A stretch of 64,000 bases of DNA from Trichoplax sp. H2 (GCA_003344405.1 NOWV01000007.1:62001-126000); one strand, 5' to 3'. Shown: positions 47,899 through 62,700, counted from the first letter of the stretch. Notes: generated by a model from the sequence alone, not told the origin. Made by a program: numbers and translations.

Positions 47899-50623
47899 AA
47901 GGAAAATGAATGTTGCAATGAGACTAATTGGATAGGGATAATGGTTGCCAATTGTACAAGTTAGTAGGTAGTATTTATCTCCAATTGTAATTATATTGTC
48001 AATTATACGAGTGATAACATTCGATCTTTCGATGCAAAACAACTGTAGGGAATAACAGCAGGCTCATAACACAGCCATGGACTACCAATGTTACGAAATA
48101 CAGTATGAACTACGCCATAAGATATATTGATCTTGATGTTATGAATACTGCGATAGGAAAATGATAGAGTCGTGTATGATAGTGCAAGTATGTGTATCGT
48201 TTTGTGGCCAGGATGGATCATTATTTGCAATCAAATATCCTTGTATCCCTACCTATGAGACCGGCTGTGTTATGCATGGTTATAGGCATGGAGAACAGAG
48301 TGGAGATAGAACGGTATCCAAATGGCCAAGTGAATCTAGTAATAATGGAACGCATTCGATCAGTCAAAGTCCAAAATTTAGATTTGCAAACTCTATCTAG
48401 CTGCAAGATGATGATGATTAACGAAGCCACGCCACGTTGGCCTTGACTACGGATGGCCTGCTTGCGGTACTAGTACCACTTGGGTCCGAAGAATGACTGC
48501 CATAGACACACGCTACCGGGGTATGACACCATGATGACACACAGTGTGTTGACTCTATGCCCATCCATGGGTGCGTTCAACCAGGGTTGAACTGTGTGTG
48601 TCCGTTGGTGTGGTTTACCCTGTGGTGTCTCTAGGCTATCGTCATCGTAACAGGCGTGATAGTACTCACCTTGCAGCCTACAAGGTATCTTGTGTATTAC
48701 GCAAGGCTAGCCACTACTGGAATCGATTTAGCTGTCATCTCCCAATGCTTGTATTCAAGCCCATAATGTTTTGGAGATAGACAGGCTTTCTTTTTTTTCG
48801 CCACTATGGGCGTTTTCATCACCAGTACTATGCGAGTGTGCACCTGACTATCTGGGTCGTCTTTCATCGACATTCTACAGTCTACAGTCTATAGTCTACA
48901 GTCTACAGTTTACACTAGGAATGTGGTTCAGACAGTAGGTACTGAAATCAGTCATACTGCTTATACAGTATAGTGCAATAGTAAAGCATGACCACCCTAT
49001 CATATGTACAACGGGACATGACATCAGCACGAGCGCCCGTGGTTGACCACCGTATTCTTGACCCCACCCAGGAGTGTCATTTCAAAAGGTCAAGCGAGGA
49101 ACTGAACCGTACCACGGGTTGACGCCGAACCGTTGATCTGTTACGGTCGAGAGCAGGCGCACAACACCCCCGTCATCGTCACGACCAAGGTCACGTTACC
49201 ATGATTGTATCGGACGCACAACGATCACACCACCCACCATCGGACCATGGATAGCTCATCACCCCCTACCATGGCGATATTTTATTGGTTTACTCATAAT
49301 ACTATATAGCCGTCTCGCTCTTGTACTAGGCATAGGATAGCCAAATGATGAACAGTACAGCACTACCAATCAACGCGATGAACCATTAGGGAATTTAAAA
49401 CGCATGCGTCCGATCGCTAGTCACGCAGAATCGCCATCAAAGCATACTCGACCAAGTCTCCATTTGCAATTGGGATCATAACTTGGCTTTGAATTACTTC
49501 TACCGATTCGTTTCATCCAAAGGTGAGTATTTTCAAGACTTTTCCTAACTAACATGACTTTACTATCGGCCATTCTTAAGACCCTATGTCATGACTGCCA
49601 ATAAAATGGAAGATACTATTTGCAGCTCTAAAATGATTGAAAAGCACTGAATCCAGTGGAAAGTGACTGCTTCAATATCAACTATTGAAAAAAGTCCGAG
49701 AAGAAAATCTCAACCTTCTGTTTGCTAATAACAATATTCTCCAAATACTTAGTCAAAAATGGACATTGACTTTTTGCCCGTAATTGTAGTCCATCATTAA
49801 AGAAATTCACCGTAGTACAACGATTGAGTACAGTTCAAAAAAAAATGCCCACATCCTCCCACTATCGAGAAGGTAGTGCAATCATCGACTACTACATACA
49901 GTACTAGACGAGTAGGTATAGTATCGAGGTGAAATCCACCCACTCTCATTACAATACGTAGTTTCCATTGCCGACAGCGTAGAAAAATGGTTTATGTTTA
50001 TTTTAACTTAATATTCTATATGCATTCAATTACTATTGCAATGGATATCTGGACTTATGGCTGCTGTGAATACCAGCAATCTTATACAAGATCATCATCA
50101 CCCGTATACGTCATGGATACGAGTAACGCAATCCTTGACAGGGAACAGTAAATAAATTTCAATTTTACATCGTTCAAAATGATTAATTAATTATACTATA
50201 CGCGTACTACCACTATAGGATGGCAATTGGAGCGCATTAAGAGAATAACTTATATCTAAAGCAATAGCAGTAGTGAATTCACCTTGTACACCATTAATGA
50301 ATGCGGTACGACTGCAACACAGTGGATGATCATGTCATGTATAATAGTACAGTATAGAAAGGGATGTTACGCTTAAATGAAATACTGTAACGGTGGATGG
50401 TTATGGTAGAGTTGTTCTAGTCCAAGACATTATCCAATATATGTCGATCAACACTAAATTACGTAGATTAACTTGATCATTTCATAAATAAGAATAAGAT
50501 CGTTTTTAAAATATAAAACAGTCCCTCAAGGTTTTACATTCAATCAACAGTTCCAATAACCCATGATCCCATCCTAACTAAATTTTGATACTGACTTTTT
50601 CAGATAAAGGATACGATAATACC
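47899..50623. other. Intergenic with GC-richer block, FLAD1 to desaturase
   Basis: No gene recognised. Possible FLAD1 first exon unseen. From about 48425 to 49300 the sequence is clearly GC-richer than its surroundings, with no long frame. Overlapping 79- and 84-residue frames at 48161-48446 have no domain. A short 7-base repeat (cagtcta) occurs about five times at 48873-48910. The desaturase 5' UTR may include an acceptor at cag just before 50604. Confidence 0.4.
48873..48910. repeat. (CAGTCTA)n short tandem repeat
   Basis: About five heptamer units, one with a C-to-T or A substitution, in the GC-richer block. Confidence 0.75.
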
Positions 50624-52239
50624 ATGACTACTGTGGTAAAAACTGTTGAAGCTGTGAACGAAAGTAATTTACGTGCACGAAAAAAGAACATCAACACTCC
50701 TTATACAATTGAAGAAATTGCAAAGCACAACACCGAGAACGATTTATGGATAATTATTAACAATAAGGTGTACGACGTAACTAAATGGATCCCTTACCAT
50801 CCAGGAGGCAATCTACCCATCCTGAATTTAGGTGGACATGACGTTACTGACGCATTTCGAGGATTTCATCCTGATTGGGCGTTTAAAAAGTTATCTGCTT
50901 TTCAAGTTGGTATCTTGACCGGCTACGAACCTAACCAAGTTGTCAAAGATTATCGAGCCCTTGATGAAAAGCTACGCCGTGAAGGTTACTATAAGACACA
51001 TTATATGTTTTACGCTAAATTATATCTGTGGTTGTCATTTCTATTTTGCCTATCGATGTACTTAACGATATACACCACTGAGTTGAAATGGCAAATGCTT
51101 GGGGCTTTAGTATTGGGAATGTTCTGGCAACAGCTTGCATTCGTTGGCCATGATACTGGACATATTAGCATCTCTCATAACAGAGACATTGACGGCTGGA
51201 TAGGATCAACTGTAGGCAATTTCTTTGGTGGTGTCAGTTTAGCGTGGTGGAAACGTACTCACAACGTTCATCATGTAGTACCCAATTCTGTCCAACATGA
51301 TCCTGATATTCAACATTTACCTATATTTGCTGTAACTGATAAAGTTATTCCTGATGGTGTATTCTCCAATTATCATAAAAAGCAAATGACCTTTGATAGT
51401 TTTGCAAAATTTATGGTTTCCAATCAACATATTTTCTATTATCCTGTCATGGCTGTTGCTAGATTTAACTTATACTTGCAATCGATATTACTACTTTTCA
51501 GTAATGTTGATGTACAATGCAGAAAAGCCGAAATAGTCAGTGTTGGCTTATTTTGGTGCTGGTATATTAAAGTATTAGGTTTTCTGCCTAGTACTTCAGC
51601 TATGATAGCCTACGTACTAATTAGTCATGTAGTAGCTGGCTTAGTTCATGTTCAAATTTGTTTGTCTCACTTTCCTATGGAAACTTACGATGGTGTTCCT
51701 TACAACTCAGATGATGAATGCTATTGCATCACACAGGTATGTTCAGTGTACTATCTTAGTCATATCAGTCAATTCTACTCTATCTTTCCTTCAATCATTA
51801 ATTTGAAATGCAATCCCTTTTTCTGATGTCAGTTGAAAACAACTCTAAACGTTGACTGTCCAGAATGGTTGGATTGGTTTCATGGGGGCTTGCAATTCCA
51901 AGTTGAACATCATCTTTTCCCCAGGCTTCCAAGACATAATTTAAGACACGCTCGTAAACTGGTAACTAAACAATATTAATTTTTTATTGACAATGACGCA
52001 CGATCAATATAGCCAATCTAAGTAAGTCCCCTAAATTCACTGTCCAATCTTTAATATTGCAGGTGAAAGAACTATGCAAGAAACATAATTTGCCATACTA
52101 TGAATATGGATTTGTTGAAGCTAATAGACTTTTATTACTCACCTTAAAGAATGCAGCAGAAGTAGCTAAAAAGGCAAAGGAAGTTAAATTTTCCTTAAAA
52201 AATTCAATCATTGGTGACCTTTTATATGCTAGAGGTTAA
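50624..52239 (+). CDS. Cytochrome b5-fused front-end desaturase
   Basis: Membrane di-iron desaturase of the ER, of the front-end/sphingolipid type with its electron donor fused at the N-terminus. Exons 50624-51736, 51833-51961 and 52063-52239 join in frame to 472 residues. The cytochrome b5 domain spans about residues 22-100 with heme motif HPGG (59-62) and the second His in RGFHPDWA. The three His boxes are HDTGH (176-180), HNVHH (213-217) and QVEHH (394-398). Glutamine as first residue of box 3 is diagnostic of front-end enzymes. Hydrophobic segments lie between the boxes. The text GGLQFQVEHHLFPRLPRHNLR resembles delta-8 sphingolipid desaturases as much as delta-5/6 acyl desaturases, so substrate is left open. 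I chose the ATG at 50624; an in-frame extension to 50585 lacks ATG and probably contains a 5'UTR splice acceptor. Confidence 0.92.
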
Positions 52240-52285
52240 TTGGTGATTTATTTGCGTGTTCCCCATTGTAAAGAGTTTATATATC

Positions 52286-52291
52286 ATTAAA
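52286..52291 (+). promoter_or_regulatory. Possible polyadenylation signal (ATTAAA) of desaturase
   Basis: ATTAAA 47 bases after the desaturase stop codon, the commonest variant signal, in an AT-rich setting. Confidence 0.4.
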
Positions 52292-53723
52292 TATACTTAA
52301 ATTGTGATGCTTGTTGGGAAATTTTCTATTATAAGCTATAGCGAAAATTCAACAAATGTTTGAGCATAACTTTGAACATCACATTCTTGTGATGTATTAT
52401 TTTATTTACTGTTTAGCAATTATGAGAATTGAATCTGTATGATTAGCATTGTATATTTCTGACATAAGTTCTATAAATAACTAGAACTATAGATGTTGCT
52501 AGCCTTCTTAGCATCCAAAGAATTATGTAATTGCAGTTTTTTTGGTTTATTATTCGCCTACTTAAATTAATGAATACAGTATTCATTTCACTACCTTTCA
52601 TTTACATGCAAGGCCAGATTAAATTTTTACTCAAAGCACAGCAGTTAATATGCGATAAACTTATTGGTTAAAGTCAATAAATTAATTATCGATAATAACA
52701 GAGAACGATGCAATGCCTGCATATTTTCTTGTATTACATTGAAAGAGACGATACGTAAATGTGTGAAAGCAATATTTAAAATGCTCAAAAATTCAAGGTT
52801 TATAAAGGCGTCACTCAGGCCTTGATTTACTCCAAGTATAAACCGATTATTCTTTAATTTTATGACATACGGTATATCCATATTGTAGTAGCTGATTACA
52901 GTACGTTGTTATAGTGAGCAATGCCGCAATGGATCTTGATGACAACGGTCATCAGTGCAATAGTTGACAATACAACGTAGAAGAAAAGTTCGTTTACCTT
53001 AAAGGATAACTGAAGTCAATGTAATAAACTTATGTAGATTCTTAAGCCCTACCATACTACTATGGTCTACTGTATACAGTGTATAGCAGCTATTAAGTTG
53101 TCCACAGTCAATAAATAAACACATTATCAACCATCTATTTCGGTCTAGGACAATTTACCGTTGTACAATGTAGTAGTATAGGATGAAAACAACATCGATA
53201 TAGATTAGATATTACGATGGTGAATTGATGAATACTTTGCAGCGTTCAATCCTATACAACGTAAAATTAATCTAATTCAGTAAAGTATCTGCTTTGATAT
53301 CACGAGGGTGGATAGAATATTTTACAGCGTTCAATCCTATATAGCGTAAAACTAATTTAATGCGGTAAATTATCCGATTTCGATCTATCTTCCTTCATTT
53401 AATTTGAAAATAAAATATATATATACATACAGTATATAAAGTTCGATCAATTCGTTCGGGCCTACCAAGTTGCTATAGTGATGCACATTGTACACCAAGT
53501 ACGCAGTACGTGTATAGTACAAGTGGACGTACAGTATGCTTCATGGATTTTTAACTGTGCTCATGCGCAGCCTTTACCGTTATTATGACAACGATTTAAG
53601 CGATCTTGTTAACGTCGATTAATTATATATGCGATTAATATGTACCAAGTTGGCAATTAACGATGCAGAATAAGACTTAGCAATATCTTCATTAAAGGCC
53701 ATTATAAGTTCAAAGTATCTCTA
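52292..53723. other. Intergenic, desaturase to LRRIQ1-like gene
   Basis: No coding region recognised. It includes the second copy of a dispersed repeat at 53148-53390. The 5' flank of the LRRIQ1-like gene follows. Confidence 0.4.
53148..53390. repeat. Dispersed repeat, copy of 25125-25345
   Basis: Shares long collinear text with 25125-25345 (taggacaattt, tgtacaatgtag, gatattacga, aatactttgcag, cacgagggtgga). Internally it has two related half-units, each with tcaatcctata and gcgtaaaa. It is non-coding, with no target-site duplication identified. Confidence 0.75.
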
Positions 53724-56700
53724 ATGAACTCTAATGTACAAATGAAGCGTAACTTAACCAATGATGATGCCTGGATCAATGAAGAAATCAATAAAGAACT
53801 TGACCAGCTCGGCGATAACTTAGATTTAACAGAAGAAGAAGAAGAAGGACGAAGAATCAGTTATACTAAACACATCTAGTATTGAGCAGGTAGATAGATA
53901 CGAGAATAATTTGTACGCAATTATTGTATACTGCTATTTCCAGGATAATTATAATAGATACAACGTACATTCTCAATCAGACGTCATTACGTTATCGTGT
54001 AAATAGGCAATATTAAATTACAGTAGCTACTTTCTATCAAATTCTTAATTATAAGTATTACATCCACAACATTCTCCATATTAATCACAGCACGTCATGA
54101 GAAATAATAATGTAGGATTACGAGCTAAACATAAGTACACTCTAAATTAATATCAGCTTGATAGTTAGGTTTCAAAGTATTGGTCAGATCGTCCAACCAT
54201 TAACTTATATCGACGGGCCAACGAATTTACCATATTTTCATCAACTTTAAGATATAAAATATGTATATATATATTCTAAAGATATTTCTACTTTGACATA
54301 CGTATATTGCAATAACAATACTATAAACTATCATGTAAATTAAATATATTTCACAATAGCACATACACTCTAACTTTTAAAGATTTATCTTATAAGTAAA
54401 CTGATTAACCTCACCACTATCATCTGTGCCGCCATTGTACCGATAATTTCTATAAAATTTCTACAAAAAATATATTTTAATCTCAAATTCTATGTACACG
54501 TAATTCAACATCTAATCTGTGAAATACTTGTTATCAATTTTAATCACCTTTTAAATTGGGCTATAGACTGAAAATAATAAAGACGATGCAGAAGAATGCC
54601 TTAATAAACTGTGGCAAAACCTCAATAGAAGAACCACTATTTTTAGCCAAGAAGTTGAAGAATGCGAATCAACTCTCAAAGAAACCACCTCACGTATGAG
54701 AAATACGAATAGCATATAAAATTAGTGAAAGAAAATGACGTAATTTAAACTAGATTCATTGACTAATGCCGTAGAATAATAAACGAAAAGTACTCAGACA
54801 GTACTCAATATAACCAGGATGCCAATATTTTTTGTACATTAGAAAGTAAGGTAGAAACTAGATATATCTTAACATAATTTAAAACGCTCTATATTGTAAA
54901 ATATAGTATATTATTTAAGAAACCAAAATATTTAAGACTTTAGTACCGGTAGTAGATTTCAACTTTGTTGCTAAATGCATTTCTTATCTCTCTAATTTAT
55001 AAAATGACCCATAAATTCTAGAATTAGCAACCAGAATAGTGTAATATTCTTAATACTTTTATCTATCAGGTATCGCAGGAGATAATGATCGCTTATTTAT
55101 TAAAACCTTTAACGATAAATATGGTAACATCGATTTCAAAGATATTCTAAGTCTAAGGAAAGATGTGAGTAATTAATTTACAAACTACAAAACAGATTAT
55201 AATACGTTCCTGGATAGAATTTCTGTAAATACATACGCCCTACAATCTGGTTACTTTTATAGGTAATTTTAAGAATGGAAGAAGAAGATCAGACCGATAA
55301 AGATGAAGACGATGACGAAGACGATGATATCGATAACAATAATAATAATCATAATTATGAGAATGATGAAAATGACAACGAAGAGAATATACAATCGAAA
55401 GTTATTACCACAAAGGATAGATCTACAGTACAAGAAAATATCGATAAAAACATTCAAAATCCAAAAGATGACCAATCACAAAATGAAGCCAACCATGAAT
55501 CAACAAATGAAAAGGAATCAAAATATAAAATAGGTACAGTCATATTTTCATATCTTTTCCTATATAGAAGTACAGACTCTGAAAGTACAGATTCTGAAAA
55601 ATAAAATTCAATTGAATGCGAGAGCAAAATAAAATAAAATATGATAAATTTAGAGCTAGAAGAATCAGAAATTGAAGAGGAAGATATTGAATTAATTGAT
55701 ATCGAAAAGTTGGAGAAACGAGCTAAAAAACAAATGAAACAACAAATGAAGGAAATTCTTGTCTGGAGAAAGAAAATTGAGAATAGACAGGATAATATTA
55801 TGGCTGTCCGTAAAGCTAGACACGATAAGCAGATTGAAAATAGCGAAAGAAATCGAGAAGTTTACACTGCTAAACTAGAAAAAGAAAAGAAGAAATTAAA
55901 TGAAATACAAAATGTAAGCAGCAATCGTGGTATCGTTCTTAAAATCTTCAGCTTAACACATATTGTTATTTCTGATATACTTACATGCATATGTTGTATG
56001 TTTCCTTGTAGCAATTTCAAATTTTCGTATATCATAGAAGGAAATTGATGCATAATTTCTATTGGTTAACGCTAAAGTTTATTACCACATTTCTTGCATA
56101 TTTATGCATATCCTAAATAGAAATTCTTTGTAAACATATTTCTAGAATTTAAAAATTGAACTCGAACAAATTGTAAAAGTAGAAGAAGAAATGATTCACA
56201 ATGAGAAAGTAGCTCTTGAGGTTAAATATCTTAATTTTAGATTATGAAATAACATGACAACATAGATGAAGCTATTAAATTAAAATTTGACGTTAGTTAT
56301 GTTATTGATTAAAGTATCCGTCTCATGCAATTATAGCTAGAAATTAATAAATTAGAAGCAAACTTACAGGAAGAAAAAGTAGTACTTGAAAAGACTGAAT
56401 CTGAAGCTAAGAAATACCATAATCTTCGCGAGAATAAAGCAGCTTCAACAATTCAAGCTCATTTTAAAGGTTTTAAGTAAGTCACACTTAATAAAGCGAA
56501 GAACGGGTTGCATAATTACCTGTGCTAACTAACTTAGTGCGTCACTATTCTTTCAAAATTTTCCTGATCATGTTCCTGGCGATATTACGATTTAGAATTC
56601 GTAAGCGTTATGGGGAAGAAATTAGGATTAGAGCCAAAAGAAAGTTAAAAGAGATACAAGAACAACTTCAACGCTTAGAACGAGAGGAAAAACGACAATT

Positions 56701-59700
56701 AGAAGAGGAAATAAAGCGCAAACAGGTGATAATATTATCCCTTTTGCAAAATAAGCTTGCCAATGGAAGATATTATACTGATAAGCACTTGTCCCTTACT
56801 ATATCCTATATTTATTAGGAGGAAGAGAGATTAAGAATAGAATTGGAAAAAAAGAAAAAACAGGTAAAAGTTTCATTAGATAGTATTATTAAGATTGATT
56901 TCAGAAGCTTAGTAAGGATTACGGTAGGAGATTGGAATAGTAGTGATAATTTACGAAGGCCCATGCACTACTTTCGTATAGGAAGAAGAGCAGAAAAGAA
57001 TTGAAATGGAAAAGCAAGCTGAGATACAAAGATTAAAAGTCAAGGAAGAAAAGCGTCGACAAGATGAATTGAGAAAACAACGAGAAGAAGAAGAAAGAAA
57101 GAAAAAAGCTGAACTGGAAAGGAAAAGGCTAGCTGAAGAAAAATTAAAGAAAGAAGAAGAGCGCCGAAGAAAATTAGAGGAAAAAAGAAAAATAAGAGAA
57201 GAACAAGAAAAAATTCGTCGAGAAGAAGAAGAGAGGGTAAAAAGAGAAGAAGAAAGAAAACGCCAGGAAGAGGAAAACAGAAGGCGTCTAGAAGAGGAGG
57301 AGCGAAAGCGAAAAGAAGAAGCAGCAAGACGCAAAGAGGAAGAGAGAAAGCGTAAAGAAGAAGAAAGACGCAATGAGGAAGAGAGAATGCGAAAAGAAGA
57401 AGAAAGACGCAATGTGGAAGAGAGAAAGCGAAAAGAAGAAGAAGAAAGGAGGCGAAAGCATGAAGAAGAAAAAAGGCATCAAGAAGAAGACAGAAAACGG
57501 AGAGAGGAAGATGAAAGAAAACGCAAAGAAGAATTAAAGCGAATACAACGAGAAAAAGCTATTAAACAAAAAGAACAAGAAAAGTATGATAGACCTCAGC
57601 TAGTAAAAACTCCAATCCCATCTGAAAACGCTTCGCTGAAAGTGGCAAATGCACATCATCCAGAATTAATCTGTCAATCACAATCAGAATCTGCTCAAAC
57701 AGTATTAGAATTAAAGAAAGAGCGATCATCACAACTAGAAATTTTAATTCATCAAGGTGAAGAAGAAATTGCAAAAAAAGAACATCAATTACAACAACTA
57801 AAGCAAGAAATATTGAAATTTCAAGATTCAGACATGGATGCTGCCACTAATCCCGAAGCAGTTAAATCCGAACTATCAAGCTACAATAACTATTTATCCA
57901 ATGTTCAGGTACCCAGTCATGAAATTAAGTCATTACCCGAATGGCTGAATAGCTACTACCAGAAATGGCTAAATCTTCGAAGTGTAGAAGATGAAAAAGA
58001 GCAAGCTAGCGTACAAAGTGCTACAAAGAAAAAGAGGTATTAATTATTGTCATGAAATTAACCCCTCTCAAGGTTGCTATTCACAATAGATTATCCTCAG
58101 AAATTGAACTCTATCATCATCTTGATTAGTAGATCTAAGTACTGCAAAAAACCTTCCAAATAGTACTGATAGCTCGAGAGAATTTTAAACTTTCTGGTGC
58201 TAGTAAATTATGAAATTGTTAGACTAAATTTAAACCATTTCCAAGAGTGCAAAGATGTTTTTCAACTGATATAGAGTATTTGGTAATCGATCTAGCCTCT
58301 ATATACACTTGAATTATCCCAATCTTCTTGTCGCAAAAAATCATAAATTCATCCATTAAGATTCGTACCTAATTGGACTCATAATATTGATTTACAATCA
58401 TAAGATTATAGTAGTGATCATGCAAATACATTCTATGATTTAAATTATTCCTCAATGCAAGAATCCGTTTACTCCATTTTAACGGCTGTATCTATATTGA
58501 ATAATCTCATTATCGAAACCACGTATGTAGAAATAATTACTTTGATCTTAACGATACTTGACCGGTTCATACGAATCATCACAATTTAACCATCGAAACT
58601 AATGAAAACTGTTTCCTATGTTTAAGTTAGTAATTATAATAGTCCACTTGACATGTTCTTGTTAAATTGATCACGTATAACTGATTATATCCCTATTCTA
58701 ACTACGATTACCTGTAATTGATGTATTATTTCGTTTAGTGATATCCTAACTATTTTCTATACTATTTTCTACATAAATTAATTCCAAAATATAAAAATAA
58801 TTTAAAATTGCAATTTTGTCTCTTTAGATTTGCCATTTCGGCTCTTTATTAATGCCTCATTTTTATACTTTTAATCTAGAAAGCCAACGGCTCTATCTAA
58901 GCTTCTGCCATTTCCTGAGTCGCAACTATTAGCGGCATCGTCTACATCTTCAATCGATTCAGTTTCCATCATAACTATAAATAGCTGTCCAACATCTTAT
59001 AGTACATCGTCCATCGGCCAATATCAATCATTGTGCTGGCTATCACTAACACATTGTAACCTAAAAGCTCTGGATGGCATTAACCAGTGTCGTAAACTAC
59101 AGTATATCAAAATTAGCGTAAGCCAATTACTTTATTTATTTTTTCCAGTTCTCAAAGATTTCATTGTTTATAAGTCTACGATGAAGTATAGACCTGATCA
59201 TTGGATTAAATTCATTATAGGATAATGATGTAGAATATCTTGACCTGCAAGGATTATCAACTTTAATGGAGCTTAATGCAGCTAATAACAAATTAACGAC
59301 GGTTCATGGATTAGACGGTTGTACATCGTTAAAAGTGGTTGATTTTAGTAAAAATAGATTGACACGCTTAGGTAAAAGGATAGAAATTAAATATTGATCA
59401 TTGAAAGAACAGTAGATTTATTTGCCTTGTAAATAAATATAAGCTATCATTCTTGTGCTTACATACGGAACAGTAGATATACGTACTTGTAAGTCAAGAA
59501 TTGCTTAGATGATAGACTGTTTTCTAGCTTGGAGTGTTGTTAACTTACATTTTTACATTTAATAAGAAGAGCTAATCCGATTTCGTTCGTAACTACTCCA
59601 CTTATATTATTGATTTGTATAATAATACGAAGTATCCTTACTTTTAGGTGAAATTACAAATTGTACCGCACTACAAGAAATTAACTTGGATAATAATCTT

Positions 59701-62700
59701 CTTGTAACGATTAAAGTAAGCTCATATTTTATATTATATGTCCATAATTAAAAATTACACCAGAGAATCTTATTGGTCTAGAGACATAAAACAAAATTGT
59801 TATTATTATTGCCCTTATCATTATTAAATCCTCTAGCATCATTCTAGCATCTGTAACTTACCACCCATCTATGAATTCTGTAACACTTTACAAAATTCTA
59901 TCTAAAAGTCTACATTTCGACCTGACATTAATCTACCACATTTAGCAATCTTATGCGAGCAATTTGTAGCATTGGCAGACACCGACAGTAGATATAATAA
60001 TTAAATTTAATATACGGCTGTTCACGGTTCAATTTCGACTCTAATCCATTCTCATTTACTACTCATTTATATCTGTATCTAGTCAAGTCAATATATAAAC
60101 ATTACAATCGATGCAACACTGTACCTAACTTTTTGATACCATTTGCTACTTATTACTTAAATTATGCTTACTATGAAGCTTGTAAACTATTAATTAGACT
60201 CTACCAGCTTAATCGTACTCATCCGTATTTAGAAATCTGCATGCAGGCATGCAACATCGCTATAGATTTGTCCTAAAATCAAAGTTATTGCTATTTTCCA
60301 GATTATATGGCCTACAGGGCACATAAAAATACTATATATATGTAATTAATACAATCAAAGATAGAATATTCACGGTGGGTGATTGTATTATATTCTGATA
60401 TATAATTTTACAGGGAATTCAGAACCTAATCAATTTACAAGTTATATCATGCAATTTTAATGATGTAACGTATCTTGATGAATTGAAGAGATGCCATCTA
60501 CTTCATTCCATCAGCTTTACCAATAATAGTATCCAACTGGTAAGAGATATTTCTTAATTCCTTAGTTACTACGAAACTGTCATTGCACTAGTCATTTGAT
60601 TAACTCAGTCGTTCAACTTGATATAATGAAATATATAATAAATTGCTACCATTCATAATGTTCCTATTTTATCACTTTGTTATAGCTACCTGAATTAACA
60701 AATCAATCCTTACTTGTCGAAATAAATCTAAAATCCAATTGTATCGCCTCATTGGAGAATTTCAGTCAGTCATGGTTACCATCTTTAGAAAATTTGAATA
60801 TTTCAGAAAATAGGTAATACATAATAATGTTCCTGTACAAATTAAAGTGAACATATAGTATTATCGAATCGCTTCTTCAATTAAGTTAATTTAATAAGTT
60901 GACCTAATTGAGAATTATATATGGTTAATTATTTCAGTCTATCAAATCTCGAACCATGTTTAAAACACTTTGTGTCCATCCAAAAATTAGATGTCAGTGA
61001 CAACTGCTTCGATAGTAAGTCATTTGTAAATGTTGCGATCTTGTAAGATTCAATTTTATCAATTATTCAGCATCTATTATTCTACGATAATTTTAATATT
61101 ATGACCATATGCCATAAATATCCTACTAAAACCTATTATTCAATTGTATTTAATCATCTGTAAGGTTTCGATGCGATTCTTCCATGCGTAAGCCAATTAA
61201 CAAGACTAAAATGCCTACGTTTAAACGGTAATCCTGTGGTAGAAGAGCCTAATTTCCAGGCAGTAGTGACTAAAGCCATACCTTATATGCAAGAACTGAA
61301 CGACATTAGCGTAGAAGAGAAAAATTTGAATTTGGATACAGATGTAAATGAACATCCTTTTATTACGATGATACAACGGCAAATTCAAGTTATTCCTGGT
61401 TTACGAATATCTTATGAAAGAAAACTTCAGTAATCTTAACATACAGACTATTCAATATTATGATGCTGCACGTACTGATTTTGTCTAGCTCTTAAGTCCA
61501 TACGCTCATTTTTATCCTATTTCTCTTTGATACAGAAAGCTTCGGGCTGTACAAAGAAATAACAATCCTAAAACCTTACTCTGGGTTAAGGTTAGAAAGA
61601 TTTATAAATTCTAATTATTGATCGGCATCTAAAAGGTGACCTCATTAAATTCTGTTCTCCTTCTTTCATTAGGAAAATTATTTTCAAAGAATGCTATTTG
61701 CTTCTCAACAATTTTTACAACAGCAGTTAAGCTATTCTATTGAATTGAATACAGACCATGAAATCATTGAGTAAGTATCATTTGCTGCGGGTATAAGACG
61801 AAATTAATACGTTGTAGCTTATTATGCATGACGGTTTCTTCAAATAGTTAAGTTATATTTTAGCATGGCATCTTTAAGTAATTAACCGGTACGCAACTAT
61901 ATGGATACATTGAAACCGTAACTGATCACCCTGAGATTAGAGAGAATTTGACCAATTTATTATCTAATTGTAAATTCTCACTTTCTATGTATGCTACATT
62001 AAAACAACTTACGCCAAATAACCTTAATAATCAAGTTTATTCATATAGTAATAACCTGCAGTATTAAACCTTTAACTTATATTTATTAACATCTAACAAA
62101 TCAAAAGTGTTTCTGTTACATTAGTAAAGCTTTATCACATTAGCAATCAAATATAAATATTAATATTATTATGCCTAGTAGTTAATCTATTATTCGATTT
62201 TAAATATCACTTGTTAGCAGGCATACTGCAGTTTTCTTAAATAACTGTAAAGCAAAGACTTTCCAAAACTATCCATTTATTAAATAACAGCTAATCGATT
62301 GCACTAATCTTCTTAACTTAAATTACTTTTTGCTTGTTCTTAATCACAGTGAAGACTTTCTCAATTTATCACAATCCTTAGATGCAACTCAATACCAACA
62401 ATTTAGCCAGGTTAAAATGATTGATTGGTACAAGTAGATATTTTAACACAGTAATCTGATATACTCGCTTGTATATCTGTACTAGGCCAAAAATTTAGCG
62501 ACAGCAACTAGTTTATCCAGGCAAAATAGTGCTGCTATAAAGATTCAGTCTTTATGGCGAGGCTATAGAACTCGAAAGGCTAGCAAGAAGATATATTCAA
62601 CACTACCATCAACTTCTCATTCAAATAGAGAGGAAAAAGCAGTAATTGAAATACAGGTAATAAATTAAACAGCAGTTAGCTGTAGTAATAGTTACCGGTA

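Noticed and set aside
51737-51826. Termination of the desaturase at 51826
   Set aside because: That frame reads into an intron after a GTATGT donor at 51737. The conserved QVEHH box lies in the next exon at 51833.
56951-57412. 153-residue Ser/Leu/Phe-rich minus-strand frame
   Set aside because: It is the antisense of the purine-rich coiled-coil exon of the LRRIQ1-like gene, where stop codons are scarce for compositional reasons.
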